From Panorpa germanica (taxonomy: Eukaryota > Arthropoda > Insecta > Mecoptera > Panorpidae): a DNA stretch of 64,000 nucleotides. The translations under genes were made by a program, and so were the position numbers. The notes beneath the pieces were generated by a model, which saw only the letters and a list, made by a program, of their open reading frames with translations, was not told where the DNA came from and ran no database searches. Shown one piece after another: positions 11,268 to 23,235 of the stretch. The stretch is from the NCBI GenBank assembly GCA_963678705.1, contig OY783221.1:3596001-3660000 (forward strand). Direction: 5' to 3'. How positions within the stretch are numbered: the stretch's first letter is position 1; each line of letters begins with the position of its first letter.

Positions 11268-14200
11268 TACATTAGTAACACTACCACATTCTCATATTAG
11301 CTGATACTTAACTGGAAAACAAAAGGAAAATAACAGTAACATAATTGGAGAAAAGAAAATACACAATAGAATTAATTCTTGAAAAAGAAATCAAACAAAA
11401 TCCTAAATGTAGTGAGAAGAATTACGAAATTGAAACCGATAGCTTCGGGATAAGTGTGTTGTTGTCTTAGAATGCTGATACAACAGGTAGAAAAAAGAAT
11501 CCCGAGGTGGACAGAAAAAAAGAGAAATTCTATATATATAAAAGAAGTTCTAAGGGATTTACAAGGTTAAATATTCTGGAAAAGGACAATGTCTGAAAAT
11601 ATCTAGATTGGAGGTATATAGAAAGATTTATTTACAGTGTTCGTTACTTGAAAGATATTTCAGTTTCTTAAATAAGTTCCTCTGAAGAAGTCATCTGAAG
11701 AAAATGTAGTTCTTATATGAGTGAGTTTCTATTGTATTGGCATGTCATAACAAAATGCAATTGGTAATAATTCCATGTCGTATTGGTTCAGCTTTATTCC
11801 TCAGTCAATATTTTATTAGGTTTAAATCCTTTTAGAATAGATGTTCAAGTAATATATTAAGAAACTCAGAGATAAATTGTAATCTTAAATTTAATAAATA
11901 AACAATATTGTCAGATTCCACAATAGTTGAAGAAAATGTCAACACACACCGATATCTCGAAAACTGTTCTAGCAAACTCTTTAATCTTGCCTTAAATTTA
12001 TTTTTAAGTAAAGTAAGTGCAAAATTTAGCTTTAGATTAGGATTTAAATTGACCATATCAAAGCGTAAGACCTGACACTCATTTAGAACACACACACCCG
12101 GTTGAAATTTTGACAGGAGTTCTTAATGATCACTTAGATCATTAGGCAGACATCTTTGAATACTATCCTTTGAGAAATATTGGAGTTTCAAGCCTTCTAC
12201 AAGTTTATCTACATTGATATTTTGTTTGGCTCCATTTACCTATGAGAAATCTGAGTATTGATTGAGATAGAGGGTATCGTACAATCATACTGTTTTTAAA
12301 CTCAGAATTATTCTATTTCTAAACTGATAATCATTCTATTTTCAAACTCTAAACAAGAGCTTCTATTCTAAATTTAACAATAAATGTTGGTTATTCCAAA
12401 TTCATAATTCTAAGTTTATATTTGAAACTAAATAAATACATACCAACACGCATACCAAGCATCTTTGATTAAGAAGAAACTAAGCCTACTCACATTGCAT
12501 AATTGCCAACAGAGTCATTATTAAAACAACAAAAGCAAGTTAATATTAAACCGCAATCCTTTGGACGCAGTAGCAGACATGATGTAACCAATCAATTTGC
12601 GATTGGTAAATTTTGCGGTTCAGAAAATTCAAAATATATTGGTTATTTGTTAATACCAAAGGTGTTTATTTATAAAATAATTACCATCAGTGACAATACA
12701 ATATATCGTTTGATAATTTCAATAATGGATATTAATTTTAATTTATAATAAATGCATTAATGTCAGTTTAATACTATGTGGATTAACAGTACATTAAATA
12801 TTATTATTGACATGTATGTTTTATTTAATCGCTATATAAATTATTATTAATACAATTTTAATGTGCATGACTATTTAAATCTTGTATGGAAATATGAAAC
12901 ATAATATGGTTCATGTTAATTATATTTATAATCAACCATTGTTCAATTTTGATATAAATTATAAATATTAACTTTTTTCTATTTGCTAAATGTTTCTACT
13001 TTTGATACAAAAGATCCGATTTCTCTTTGAAAATTTTTGGAGAGATAGCTGATCGAAATTGGCGAAGAGAAGTCATTTATCCTTATTTATTAATGCAGAA
13101 TGTATCGCTAGAATTTTATAAAGGATAGCATTATCTTATTATCTTGAAAATTTTAAATCGATTGACTGTTTCGATTTTGAAATAAATGTTAACAAAGTTC
13201 GAATCATTTTCCAGGAGAGTGATGGAAGAAATACATTTGAGAAGTAGTTACATCAGTTTCTTTAATTTTTTTTAATGTTAGGGAGATACTTTTGCGGCAT
13301 TTGGTAACCCTGCTTATTGTGTACTCTATTTCTATTACAGATTCATATAAAATACCTTACTAATAATAATCCAATACTGAGATACATTCGTAAATATACT
13401 ACACCTTCTACAACAGATCCTATATTTAATCTTTTATTAAAATCTTCGACTAAGATGTTCATCTTTCTTCTTAGACATCTTATATATGTTACAAAATAGT
13501 CAAAAGGAGATGTTAATTTATTTTATCCTAAATAAATATGTGGATTTTTAATTAGTTCAAATCCATCATTAAAACCTCGCTTAACTCATACATCAGACTT
13601 TAATTTTACACTGCTTTTGATATTTGCACACGTGAAATGCTTTCCATATTAATCCTATGACATGGTTCAATAAGTACTCGTACTGAATAAATTAGCTTGG
13701 TGAATTACGTCTGACTTCACAGAGCTACTATTTTAAAAGAATAATTATATCAAAATTACAGTAAGTATTTAATTTGCGTTATATGTTATTTTTATTATAA
13801 AACATTAAAAAAGTGATAGAACTTGTATAGAATTTAAATATTTAATTCTGTGCATAATTATATTACATTGAAAATCAAAAGTAATTTTACTATAAAGAGA
13901 ATTGTTTTTAATTCTCGCCTAAGGGAAATTTGGCTTATATGCATGCTCTAATAAAGTACCTACTTGTAAAAGATAAGCAAATTAATCGGAACCTAGAATG
14001 TGGAAAATAATAAAGGAAATTAGAGACCAATTATGTACTCAAAATTCACAGGCATTTACATTTAATTATATTTAATATCATTAGATTGATAGCGTGTAAA
14101 TTCTCATAGTTAATTAAAAAAAAATTACATTAAATTATTTTCAATGCTTCTGTGTGTAGATTATTTCTATAATAACTCATTACTAATTAAAAAAAGTTTC

Positions 14201-15807
14201 TATTTTCCAATTGTAAAAATGTTATAAATGAATCAATTTAACTTTCTGTCAGATTAACAAATTACATTTCAAAAAGGTATTTACATGAAAATATATTTCT
14301 TCATTATAAACCTAAAAAGTAATTGAAAAATTTAGAATCACCCTATTGTAATATGACACAGATACACACAATGTACCCTGATAATTCTATTAACGTAATA
14401 GAGGGTTGATATAGGGTTGGTATTGCTATGCCTGGAAATACTCGTAGGGATATAGAGCGAATTACATAAATGTACCGGATTTAATTGTCAGAATCAGATA
14501 TATTACAACTGTTAGTACATTTAACATTTTTAAAAATATTGCTTAGCGTACGTAAAGCTTGATGAAGCGAAAATAAGCCAATCATGGATCTCCGTGCACA
14601 ATTATAAATGCATCTTGTAACAGATTAAGATATAAAACTCCATATCTGCGCGAAATGTAAACTTTATCTAAGTTAAAGCCGTTATCGCTGTTTAAACCAA
14701 TTCATACGAAAAAATTAACAACCATAGACAATGCTATTATTACTTTATGACTCTATTGTCTCTATATATTGACTTCTTCTTAATGTGAGGTTTTTAATAT
14801 AACAAATCTGTGGGTTGGATATATAGGACACTATGTCAATTTTTGTCAAACATTTGATCAATGGCACAATCATATGGGTTTCTTGTCCTCTACCAATATG
14901 TATATAACACTTTGTCTTACATAAAAAATTGACTCTCCGAGGTTAAGATGTCTTCTTAATGAACTAGACCATTGATATGTATTGTTTTGCATTATGTTAC
15001 AATATATTGTAAAATTAAGTTCATGAGGATAAATTTATTATTTTAAATTTCAAGTTTTTTTTAACCAGTTATTTTTTTATAACAAAATATATAATTTATA
15101 ACAGAGCAAAAATATTTCAATTAATTAAAACATGATAGGAAAGAACAAAACAACAATGAACGTTTTGGGAAACATGATACTAATAAATAGGTATTTATTA
15201 AAACAATGAATTTATATTTTTATCAATAAATTGTAATTATTCAAATAAAACATTGTGAAATATATCAGATAATAAAATAAACGAATCGGTACGCTTGTTC
15301 ACCAAGGCATATTGTCAGTATTGTACGAATATGTAAATAAAAAAGAAATAAACAATGGATAACCATACACTGATCGTAAACCAAATGCGTGTTAATCAAA
15401 ATAAGGGTAAGGACTGAGGTTGCCATCTATATTTGCGGTTTTGTTAACGTTAACAGTAAACGATAATGACAAATAACTAATAGCGGTTATTACAACAAAT
15501 GAAATATTCACGTAATAGCTGTGATTGTATAAAGGTATTAAATGCGAAAAGATCGAATACACCTTTACTGTTATTAATTATTTATCCCTGATTTAATTGA
15601 AATAGAATTCGTGAGGTGTTACTATAAAATAACCGACCAATGTGTAGCGTGATTCCTTCTATTTTGATTGCCGCCAACCAGTGCATGTAGACATATTAGT
15701 GTGGCAGTGATCTTCGTTTGTAAAAGACCAAATTTTCTGTTTGGCCTAAAAATTATAAGTGTTTTAAAAAAGCAACCGCTAATGAAAATTATCTTTCATT
15801 AAAATAA
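11265..15807. other. non-coding DNA; one weak coding-like stretch
   Basis: On the minus strand, 11832-12226 reads as one frame interrupted by a single TAA (about 12124). I did not recognise the protein, and an open run of this size is expected by chance. Small open frames at 12503-12748 and 13317-13499 are equally unsupported. No repeat shared with the rest of the window was seen. Confidence 0.4.
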
Positions 15808-16020
15808 GTATACGACCAAGAATGGTTTTCACGTGTGCGGATTTTTAAGTGATTTAAACGCTTTCATGACGGCTGAGAATATATTGAAGATGACACACTT
15901 CCGAGACACCCTTGCATGTCAAAAACGGATGAAATATAAAAAATATCTCGTGCAATTGATGAAACTGTAAGAATTTACAAAGAGTCTATTGTAAGTTTAT
16001 ATGAATATCACACAGCATCG
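15808..16020 (+). pseudogene. mariner-type transposase fossil, N-terminal DNA-binding part
   Basis: Reading from 15808 gives a mariner-like helix-turn-helix end. The stretch FKRFHDG is followed by a stop in place of R, then EYIEDD, then a degraded form of the family's GRPSTS-type linker, then SKTDEI. Intact mariner transposases carry the order W-x-K-R-F-x-x-G-R-x-x-V-E-D-D, then G-R-P-S-T-S and T-D-E-N-I. In-frame stops occur at the position of the family W, at the arginine of GR, and after DEI. The frame then stays open to about 16020 without further recognisable sequence. The catalytic DDD core was not found downstream. In an intact element this domain would bind the terminal inverted repeats for cut-and-paste transposition at TA. 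The copy is dead. A second, differently truncated mariner lies at 56977-57290. Confidence 0.75.
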
Positions 16021-16399
16021 CTGTGGTAAATTCACCGAGCAGCTAGACTATCGAAATTGTTACAATTACTGTTCAAAATAAACAACTGAATCAATTTCTC
16101 GTCATTATTAGCTTGATTCACAATTTGGCAAACAGCTGTCAAACTAAATTTGCGCACAAAGTAGCAAAAAATCACATAGAAAAAAATACTATCTGTTTTC
16201 AAAAAAATTTTTAATTTTCCGGGCAAATTTTCAAATTTTTTCTTCCTTAAAAACTTTAATCAGATTGTAACGAACATTTATCAAAAAGAATTTGCCAAAT
16301 CGGTCCAGCCGTTCTCCAGTTATTTATGTAGATAATGCAAGGTTACATAACGAAAGTTATCTGTAAACATAAATTTACGTTTTCTTATGGTAATAAAAC
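16021..16399. other. non-coding DNA with transposon-like wording
   Basis: Around 16290-16320 the string AAATCGGTCCAGCCGTTCTC resembles a phrase common in decayed insect mobile elements. No element ends could be defined, so it is not called as a copy. Confidence 0.35.
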
Positions 16400-16480
16400 A
16401 TTTTATGCAAGATTGTCTTTTATTTAATGACAATGTTTCAGAATTATGTTAAACTTTGGTAAATAATAAAACGTAACATT
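16400..16480 (+). repeat. interspersed repeat E, intact (empty-site) copy
   Basis: The core TTTATTTAATGACAATGT continues into CAGAATTATGTTAAACTTT and GGTAAATAATAAAA. It is matched at 54380-54432. It is also matched at 21105-21136 joined to 22144-22175, where a Helitron splits the repeat at CAGAA/TAATATTAAACTT. This copy therefore serves as a paralogous empty site for that insertion. Confidence 0.65.
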
Positions 16481-18238
16481 ATGAAAAATATATTACGTTA
16501 AATAATACACAAGTTTACGTTCTGTGTTAACTAGACGGTGACTAAATTTTACTGTAAAATGTAATGCTTATTAATTATGGTATACGTCACGGTCACGAGT
16601 TCACGGTCTACTTCCTGACTGATATTCCACTATCATTGTTTGATAGTGATCGCTGAAATGGATACCATCCATATCGCTCCATTCAAGTTTAGTAATTAAG
16701 TTTGCAGTGGTTAAACTTCTTAACAGGATAGTTGACTAATTGACAAAATGACAAGAGTTGCGTTACCCGAATTGAGAAATACAAGATCACAATTATCGGC
16801 TATCACTTTTTCTCTTTTATTGTTATATTCACTCTCTCGTAATAAAATAAATATTACTTTTTTCTGTTGTTATAAAAGAAATGTAAACTTTACAAGTGTA
16901 TGTTAGTTAATTACAATTTAACAGTGTATATATTAGTTATTATTTGTTCTCTGTTAATTCAGTGATTTTACAGTGTGGGTCCACAGTATCACATTCAAAC
17001 AACATGTTACCAAACTCTAATACTATAACAAAGTCGTGTTATGTTTTTGTGCGGAGTTATATTCCAGGGTATTGTGTTCGTAAATACCAACTCTCCATAT
17101 CAGTGTTTCTCAAAGTGTTATGTTTTAATGCTCACTACATAAAAGGTTATGCATCTACATTATTTTGTGGTGAACAGTTTTAGAAACACTGTTAACGAAT
17201 GTCCAATATTCGCTTTAGCTTGTGTTACAGCTAACTACAATATAAAGCTATATTCCAGCACTGTCGAATTATCGAACACAATTTTATATTCAGTTTTATG
17301 AGCAAATATGTTTGTAGAGGAAGTTATTTTCAAAGTTATAAAGTTAAGCTTAAGTTTGGCTTTAGTATTAAACTACCTACCTACTTCATATTTGTTATCT
17401 TAACACAAGCTAATTTAAATGTTACATTTTCTCTTTGTGTAAACAACATTTAAATTAAATATTAAGCACATAAATATGCAACGCTTGCAGTTTTACCTAA
17501 AGATAGTATTATCATAAGTGTTTAGGGCAGCATATCTGTACTGAATACAATTAATAAACTGTCTAAAGACAGTTTAACCTTCACTGCACGTTTACCTTAA
17601 GGCAAGCTTTCTACTTATTGTATATTTTGGATCACGGTGTTTGCCATCCGTTTCAAAAAGTCTGCGCAAAGACAAATAGCTTATTTGAAATTACCTGTTT
17701 TTTTGATCCCACTTAAAATCAATTGTATCTAGTCATTAACACTTTTATGGATATACAGGCTGTTTCTTTTATATGAGACACACTATACAAATTAATAATA
17801 TACAATTTATAAACAAAATCCGTGGTTGCAATATAATCTATTTAGTTTGAAAATAGACCAATTAGTAACCAAGGCATGTATTGGTTAACAGCTAATGGCC
17901 CCGGGCAATGTATTTCATGTGTGTCCCTACTATTCGTATCCTATCCTCCTGTTGTTGATTCCTGTTCCTGTGGCCTGTATTTAACAGGAATGAGCAACCA
18001 GGATTCCAGGAATCCTAAAGAGAAGCAGAGATGTTGGTAATTATAATGATGTGTTCGGTCGAAACACGTACAAAATGAACTTTGACTCTAATTGCGAATT
18101 AAATCATACTACATATTGGAAAATATATTTTTTATTTGCTGAATTAATTTGTAGTTATTGAAGTAACATTTGTGTTTAATTGATTTATTTTACGGGTTGA
18201 AATAAATTTTCTTTAATTATATACATACATGTATGTGA
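16481..18238. other. non-coding DNA, nothing recognised
   Basis: A 79-codon open frame (16944-17183, plus) has no recognisable motif. No shared repeats were seen. Confidence 0.45.
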
Positions 18239-18285
18239 GTCTCTCTCTCTCTCTCTCTCTGTATGTGCATGTGTGTGTGTGTTGT
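18239..18285. repeat. compound (CT)n / (GT)n microsatellite
   Basis: About ten CT units followed after 10 bases by about six GT units. Confidence 0.9.
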
Positions 18286-18771
18286 ACGTGATTTACCAAC
18301 GTTGTAATAATAAAGTTTCAATAAAACCGTTAAATTTTAATATATTATTAACAGTGACGTATAAAGTGAAAAATGCCGAGTCCAAATAACACTTGTCAAG
18401 CCATTAGTTTACTTGAACGGTACTTTTTCTCATAAAAAACCAATGCATTATCAACAAACAAAATTCATCTTCTTCTATTGTTTGAAAACCATGAAAGAGT
18501 AGCGTCTTAAAATCCCATATCGTTTGAACACATATTGTTGAAAGTTATTGACAACGTACATGTTGCACCATTCCATTCTATTTAGTTAACATTTGTAAAA
18601 TTATGTTCGTTAAAACAGTATTCTTATGCCTTGAGATGAGTTTCAAACTTGTTAGCTAATTCCGGGTTTATTATCTACGTCTTCTTTAGAAAACTGAAGT
18701 ACATTACATTTTAAAACTGTTATTCATAAGTCAATATATCAATAAATTAATTCATATTATTTTTGTTGCAG

Positions 18772-18808
18772 ATTCATTGTGGGAGAATTTTTTTTCATTG
18801 GATTGATG
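18772..18808 (+). other. candidate 37-nt micro-exon
   Basis: The segment is preceded by a T-rich tract ending TTTTTGTTGCAG and followed by GGTAAGTT, both very good matches to insect splice-site consensus. One reading frame (starting at 18773) is open and strongly hydrophobic with core IVGEFFFIGLM, which would suit part of a membrane segment; a second is also open. An internal run of eight T and the absence of any flanking exon lower the confidence. I do not recognise the peptide. A chance pairing of splice-like signals is possible. Confidence 0.2.
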
Positions 18809-20710
18809 GTAAGTTTCTACAATTATAATGCATGATAGTTTCTGAAAATATTGGACGAAAACCAACACTAGTATCACCTGTGCTCCAAAATATTCGTTTT
18901 GATATTTCCTGTTAGAAATTATAGATGTACCTGTCAGTTTTATCCGTCCTCTTACCCCCACCTTAAGACACTTTGATTCTCCTTTATCTAAACGTTTCGA
19001 TAGCATAATCTCAATCATTCTTCCCTGCACTGCGAAGACATCGCACCACAACAATCAATTCAATCCTTATCAAATACTTATCAACAAATCATTTCATTAT
19101 CTGTCCAACTGCCTTCAAGCTTCCTGTTATCTACAAATATAATTGTTCTAGTTATAACAAGTGAATTAAAGATATTCAAACTAAAGCCAGTGTTTGTTTT
19201 TGGTTAAAACTGATTTACAACCAGTTAAGTTACGACAAAGCAAGATCACAGAAGTTAACAGAAATTTTTATAAACCTTTGTTGATACTTTTATATCTCAG
19301 CTCCCATAACTGCATCTTAACCAAGCTAAATATTTCGTGAGTTAACTGCCCCTTCAGTTCGGAAGCCATTTGACATGTCGAATGCGTGCGGTACTGGTAT
19401 ATGCACATACACATCTAACCACCCTGTATAGTTATTAAATTTGTTTTATACGCTGCTTGTATAACGTCCTTATTGAATTATGAGCGCATACTTTTAGAAT
19501 TACTTCCTCATTAATGCAACCGCCGAGGTTAGTCTTCAAGTTACTTTTTAATTCGTAGAATGGGATATTATCAATTTACTACGAGTAATGCAGTAAACCT
19601 TAGAAATGATGTCGTTAAACAGCCGTCTCGGAGTTACGTAAGCAAACTGTAAGGCAAATTACGTCACACTAAACCTCAGTTTCAGATTTCCGTTGATCAA
19701 TTCAGTGACCCAGCAATAGCATACAAGTACACGTGCATACAATATTGATTAATTATTATAATTAATCACATTTGTAAGTAAACAGCTTGTATGTATAGAT
19801 AATATATGCAGATATACTTGTACTTTATATGTATATTGAGCGGACAACTAAAATCAAATGTTTTTCATTCCAATTCCGACACTAGGGTGACTGTTGTCAC
19901 AGCTACATGAAATTGAGTCAATTCCGTTCGATTACCTCCCCCCAATTACACCCTTCTTCCACCTCGTTGCACCATTACTATCTCCTCTATGTATATTCGC
20001 ATGTAGAGGACTGCGGACGTGCCTTATAAAATGAAAGGGAGACGAACGAATTATTGACTTTATAACTAGTGCATTTCTCACTCGGAATGGTGCTTCCTTG
20101 AAGCCTCCAGGTCCCAGTTAATCCAATTGAGAGAATTGTTGTTCCTGAAGTATATAAATATCAAATCAGGAGATTATATTTTCCAATTAACGACAGTATA
20201 TAAAATAAAAGAAAATTATCTTATGATACAAATAAAATAAGATCTTCTTGATAAAGCAGTAAGAAATAACAATTTTAAAATAAGAAATTCATTTAATATT
20301 AAATGGAGGTACCTCCAGTCTCAACTGTTACCGATTATTACCGAGGGGTGTTTTTATTTCTGGTTATTATAAGATTATAACTTTTAAATTGTATTTAGAT
20401 ATTAACTTATATAAATATATAGGTTTATGGACTTATACTTGGAGCTTTATTTCAAAGTAAGCTTTTAATAATTTACAGAAAATTGATCAATCAAATAAAA
20501 GTTTGAATACAGATCGTTTATAATATTAAAGACTTAGAAACTTTTTAATGCGAACGTATTGTAAACCTTTTTAAATTGTTTTTCTGAAATATAAATTATT
20601 TAAATAATATAGAAGACATCCCTGAAAGTAATTAAGGTATTACCTGACTTCCGGTTAGAGAATGAGATAAAGTCTAAAGATGAAGTCTTCTTCAAAGTAT
20701 GTATATACTG
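18809..20710. other. non-coding DNA, nothing recognised
   Basis: A 100-codon open frame on the minus strand (18752-19054) overlaps the candidate micro-exon and has no recognisable motif. C-rich runs at 19935-19975 do not form a compact G-quadruplex pattern. Confidence 0.45.
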
Positions 20711-20797
20711 GTAGCACTTATATTGGAACGAATAAGATAAAATTCACCATCGTATCGCAGATTTATTGAGTCACCGTATCTCTCGTAGTTTGAACTA
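20711..20797 (+). mobile_element. MITE-B, 3' fragment
   Basis: The stretch GAACGAATAAGATAAAATTC and the terminal GAGTCACCG..CTCGTAGTTTGAACTA match the 3' half of the MITE-B copies at 29407-29620 and 40073-40286. The 5' terminal inverted repeat is missing. Confidence 0.6.
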
Positions 20798-21104
20798 CAC
20801 TTTATTATATTTCCACGTATGTTACAACTCTTTAAACTTAAAGAAATTGTGTTAGTTTTGTACTACAGGTTATTCCAAGACTGACAATTGTTGAATACCG
20901 ACAGACTCTGTTTAGATGCTACCACGTTCGAGTATGAATAAGTAACTGCCGGTACCCAATGATGCAATGTTTAGTGCCATCGGTTTCTAAAAAATAACAA
21001 GTTGCCTTGCAAGAATTAATTTCGAAATGATACCAAATTTTAACGTTTTTGCCATGTACAGTATAACTCTTAAATAAATATATTTATAAAATAATTTTAA
21101 TTTC
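20798..21104. other. non-coding DNA, nothing recognised
   Basis: About 300 bases between the MITE-B fragment and repeat E with no recognisable feature. Confidence 0.5.
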
Positions 21105-21136
21105 TTTTGCATTTATTTGATGACAATGTAACAGAA
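21105..21136 (+). repeat. repeat E, left part (split by Helitron)
   Basis: TGCATTTATTTGATGACAAT and the following GTAACAGAA match repeat E at 16410 and 54385. The match breaks at CAGAA and resumes at 22144 (TAATATTAAACTTCG, AAATAAAAAA). Confidence 0.65.
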
Positions 21137-22143
21137 TCTTCTTATATTATAATGTCCGAGGTGTATGTTTGTTTTCTTATATTCTTATATATTCTTATAT
21201 GTTTATATGTTTATATTCTTATATTCTTATATGTTTACGCGATTCGTATGGTAGCTCGAAAACGACTCCATGGAAGTTTTTGAAAATTGCCTATTTCGTA
21301 GAGAAAAAAATTCTAAGACTTTTGGCGTCCCCGGATTTTTCCATGAATTTCCTGGAAGCCCATAATTTTGGAAAAACTGGAAAAAAAGTGAGCCCTTTTT
21401 TGCTGTATTACTTTTAATTCGTAAAAGATAGACAGTTGAAATTTTGCATGTGTATTAAGGTATTCAATGCTGACATTTCTCAAAAATTAGAAATTCAAAA
21501 ATTTAAAAAGGGGGCGTTGACGAAATTCGGGGGCCCGGTAGGGAACTTTGGGGAAAGTTTATACTCTGGATTCTAGAATAATTAAGTATATTATTAATAA
21601 AAAAAAATTCAAAATTTCCAAATTTTATTGGGGGGCACGGGGGCAGTATTTGCCGAGAGTAAAAATTGTGCTAGAAAGTTGAAATTTTGTATATAGGCTA
21701 ACCTTGGTAACTTATTTACGAATCGAAAAAAAAAATTCCAAATTTTGAAAAAAAGTTGGTCAAATAACGCATAAATTGAAAATATTTTTTATTTTGATAA
21801 AAAAAATATATTTTTTTAGTCAATTTATATGTGTTAATGTATATGTTCGCGAGTTTATTTATTATTTCAATTTAAAAATAGAACAGTTAAATATGAAATT
21901 TAATTACGAATTATTTTATTGGATTCAAATGATACACGCCAAAAAGACGTCGCTTTGCGACGGGGGTAAACTATAGTAGAGTTAAATATGAATTGTAATT
22001 ACGAATTATTTTATTGGATTCAAATATACACGCCAAAAAGACGCTTTACGACGGGGGTAAACTCTGGTGGAATTAAAATTTTTACATGAAGTTCAAGCCA
22101 CACACAGAAGACAGACGTCGCTTGCGACGGGGGTAAAAGCTAG
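21137..22143 (+). mobile_element. non-autonomous Helitron, complete copy (1,007 bp)
   Basis: The 5' end is TC followed by TTATATTATAATGTCC; the 3' end is hairpin CGTCGC-TT-GCGACG (22116-22129), a 10-base spacer and CTAG (22140-22143). Insertion is between A (21136) and T (22144) with no target duplication. All of these are Helitron hallmarks: A^T target, 5' TC, 3' CTRR, and a hairpin 10-12 bases before the end. Boundaries are confirmed because repeat E is restored when the element is removed. Two further copies are in tandem at 35580-37158. No Rep/helicase motif is present, so it would depend on an autonomous relative. An open frame at 21169-21417 is shared by the copies but looks like a by-product of their similarity. 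Confidence 0.85.
21885..22069 (+). repeat. tandemly duplicated Helitron terminator unit (about 95 bp x 2)
   Basis: Two consecutive units begin AGTTAAATATGAA and run through ATTATTTTATTGGATTCAAA and CACGCCAAAAAGACG to a hairpin and GGGGGTAAACT. The first hairpin is CGTCGC-TTT-GCGACG at 21948-21962; the second (about 22041-22053) has lost part of its left arm. The real terminus at 22116-22143 follows. The element thus carries three successive terminators. Confidence 0.8.
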
Positions 22144-22175
22144 TAATATTAAACTTCGATAAATAAAAAAGTGTA
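22144..22175 (+). repeat. repeat E, right part (after Helitron)
   Basis: TAATATTAAACTTCGATAAA continues repeat E from the break at 21136, matching TTATGTTAAACTTTGGTAAA at about 16444. Confidence 0.6.
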
Positions 22176-23032
22176 AAGCCCCATTCCCACTCATTGAATT
22201 ACAGTGGTCAAGGTTTTAATCTAAAATGTAAATATCAGCTGGTGAAATGTAAAGAAATAAAATTAGTTATATTATTTACAATCATTTATATTAAATTAAG
22301 ATACTAATTATTACAAAATGCATTACAGACGCATGACGCATATTTTAACTAGTTTAAAATTACATTTAAGGTTAAAACCTAAAATTAAAACTAAAAACAG
22401 TGAATGGGAATAGAGATTAACGCCACGTTAAGAATATTATGTTGAATAACACATGGGTTTATTAGATAGTTATTCTTGCAATTAATTTAAATTCAATTAA
22501 TTAAATTTCAATAATTAATTATTACTAAAACTTAAATAATGTACTAATAATTAACTCTTTACAATTGAGTCTTTAAAATGTAAACATTGCACATACTCAT
22601 ACTCGTACTAGTATATTTAATTCAATATTTGTATGAATAATTATTAATCAATTTTGACTCCGATACGAGTACGACTACATTAATATCAATCTAACTGAGG
22701 CTTCAATTTGCATATCAATGTTTATTACCAGCGTGATCAATATCAATTTGTATTCAATATCAATTTATATTATAAATATATGAAATTATAATCTTTATAT
22801 GTGTTTATATCAAATAAAAATTTATTTCTGTCGTAATATTTATTTTAAAATGCCGTCAAATATATGTTACATAAAAACTACTTGAAGAAAATTGTGGTCC
22901 CAGTAGGAAGTTGAGAAGCTTATAAATATACATTTTATATGAGTATTGGATATTTTTATCATGTATATATTTATATATCCGTATTTATTTGTATATATAC
23001 ATATAAAATTTAAAATTATGTATAGTTCAAAT
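22176..23032. other. AT-rich non-coding DNA
   Basis: The stretch is dominated by AATTAATT-type strings near 22480-22530, which resemble homeodomain core sites but are expected at this composition. It contains two of the TACGAGTA 8-mers (22600, 22674). Confidence 0.45.
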
Positions 23033-23233
23033 TACGAGAGTTCGACGGCGACCTATACTTAAAACAAATTGTGGGGTATAAACTGCCGATATAATTAAAA
23101 AGCACTGATTCACTTACTTTTAAATAATGTGTATAGAAACGAATAAGAAAAAATGTATTATCGTATCATAGATGCATGCCCTTATAACCTTTTTTAGGTA
23201 TAAGTCGCCGCCAAACTATCGTAATTTGGGCTA
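23033..23233 (+). mobile_element. MITE-B copy (TA-flanked, about 201 bp)
   Basis: It starts TAGTTCAAATTACGAGAGTT and ends in the diverged complement (GTCGCCGCCAAACTATCG, then TTTGGGCTA), flanked by TA at 23031-23032 and 23234-23235. The inside shares TGGGGTATAAACTGCCGATA and GAAACGAATAAGA with the copies at 29407 and 40073. It has a small internal deletion relative to the 214-bp copies. Confidence 0.8.
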
Positions 23234-23235
23234 TA

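Noticed and set aside
11832..12226. Coding-like minus-strand stretch with a single stop
   Set aside because: Plausible amino-acid composition but no motif I recognise, and such open runs are expected at this composition.
22480..22530. Cluster of AATTAATT homeodomain-like sites
   Set aside because: Such strings are expected in DNA this AT-rich and no spacing pattern stands out.
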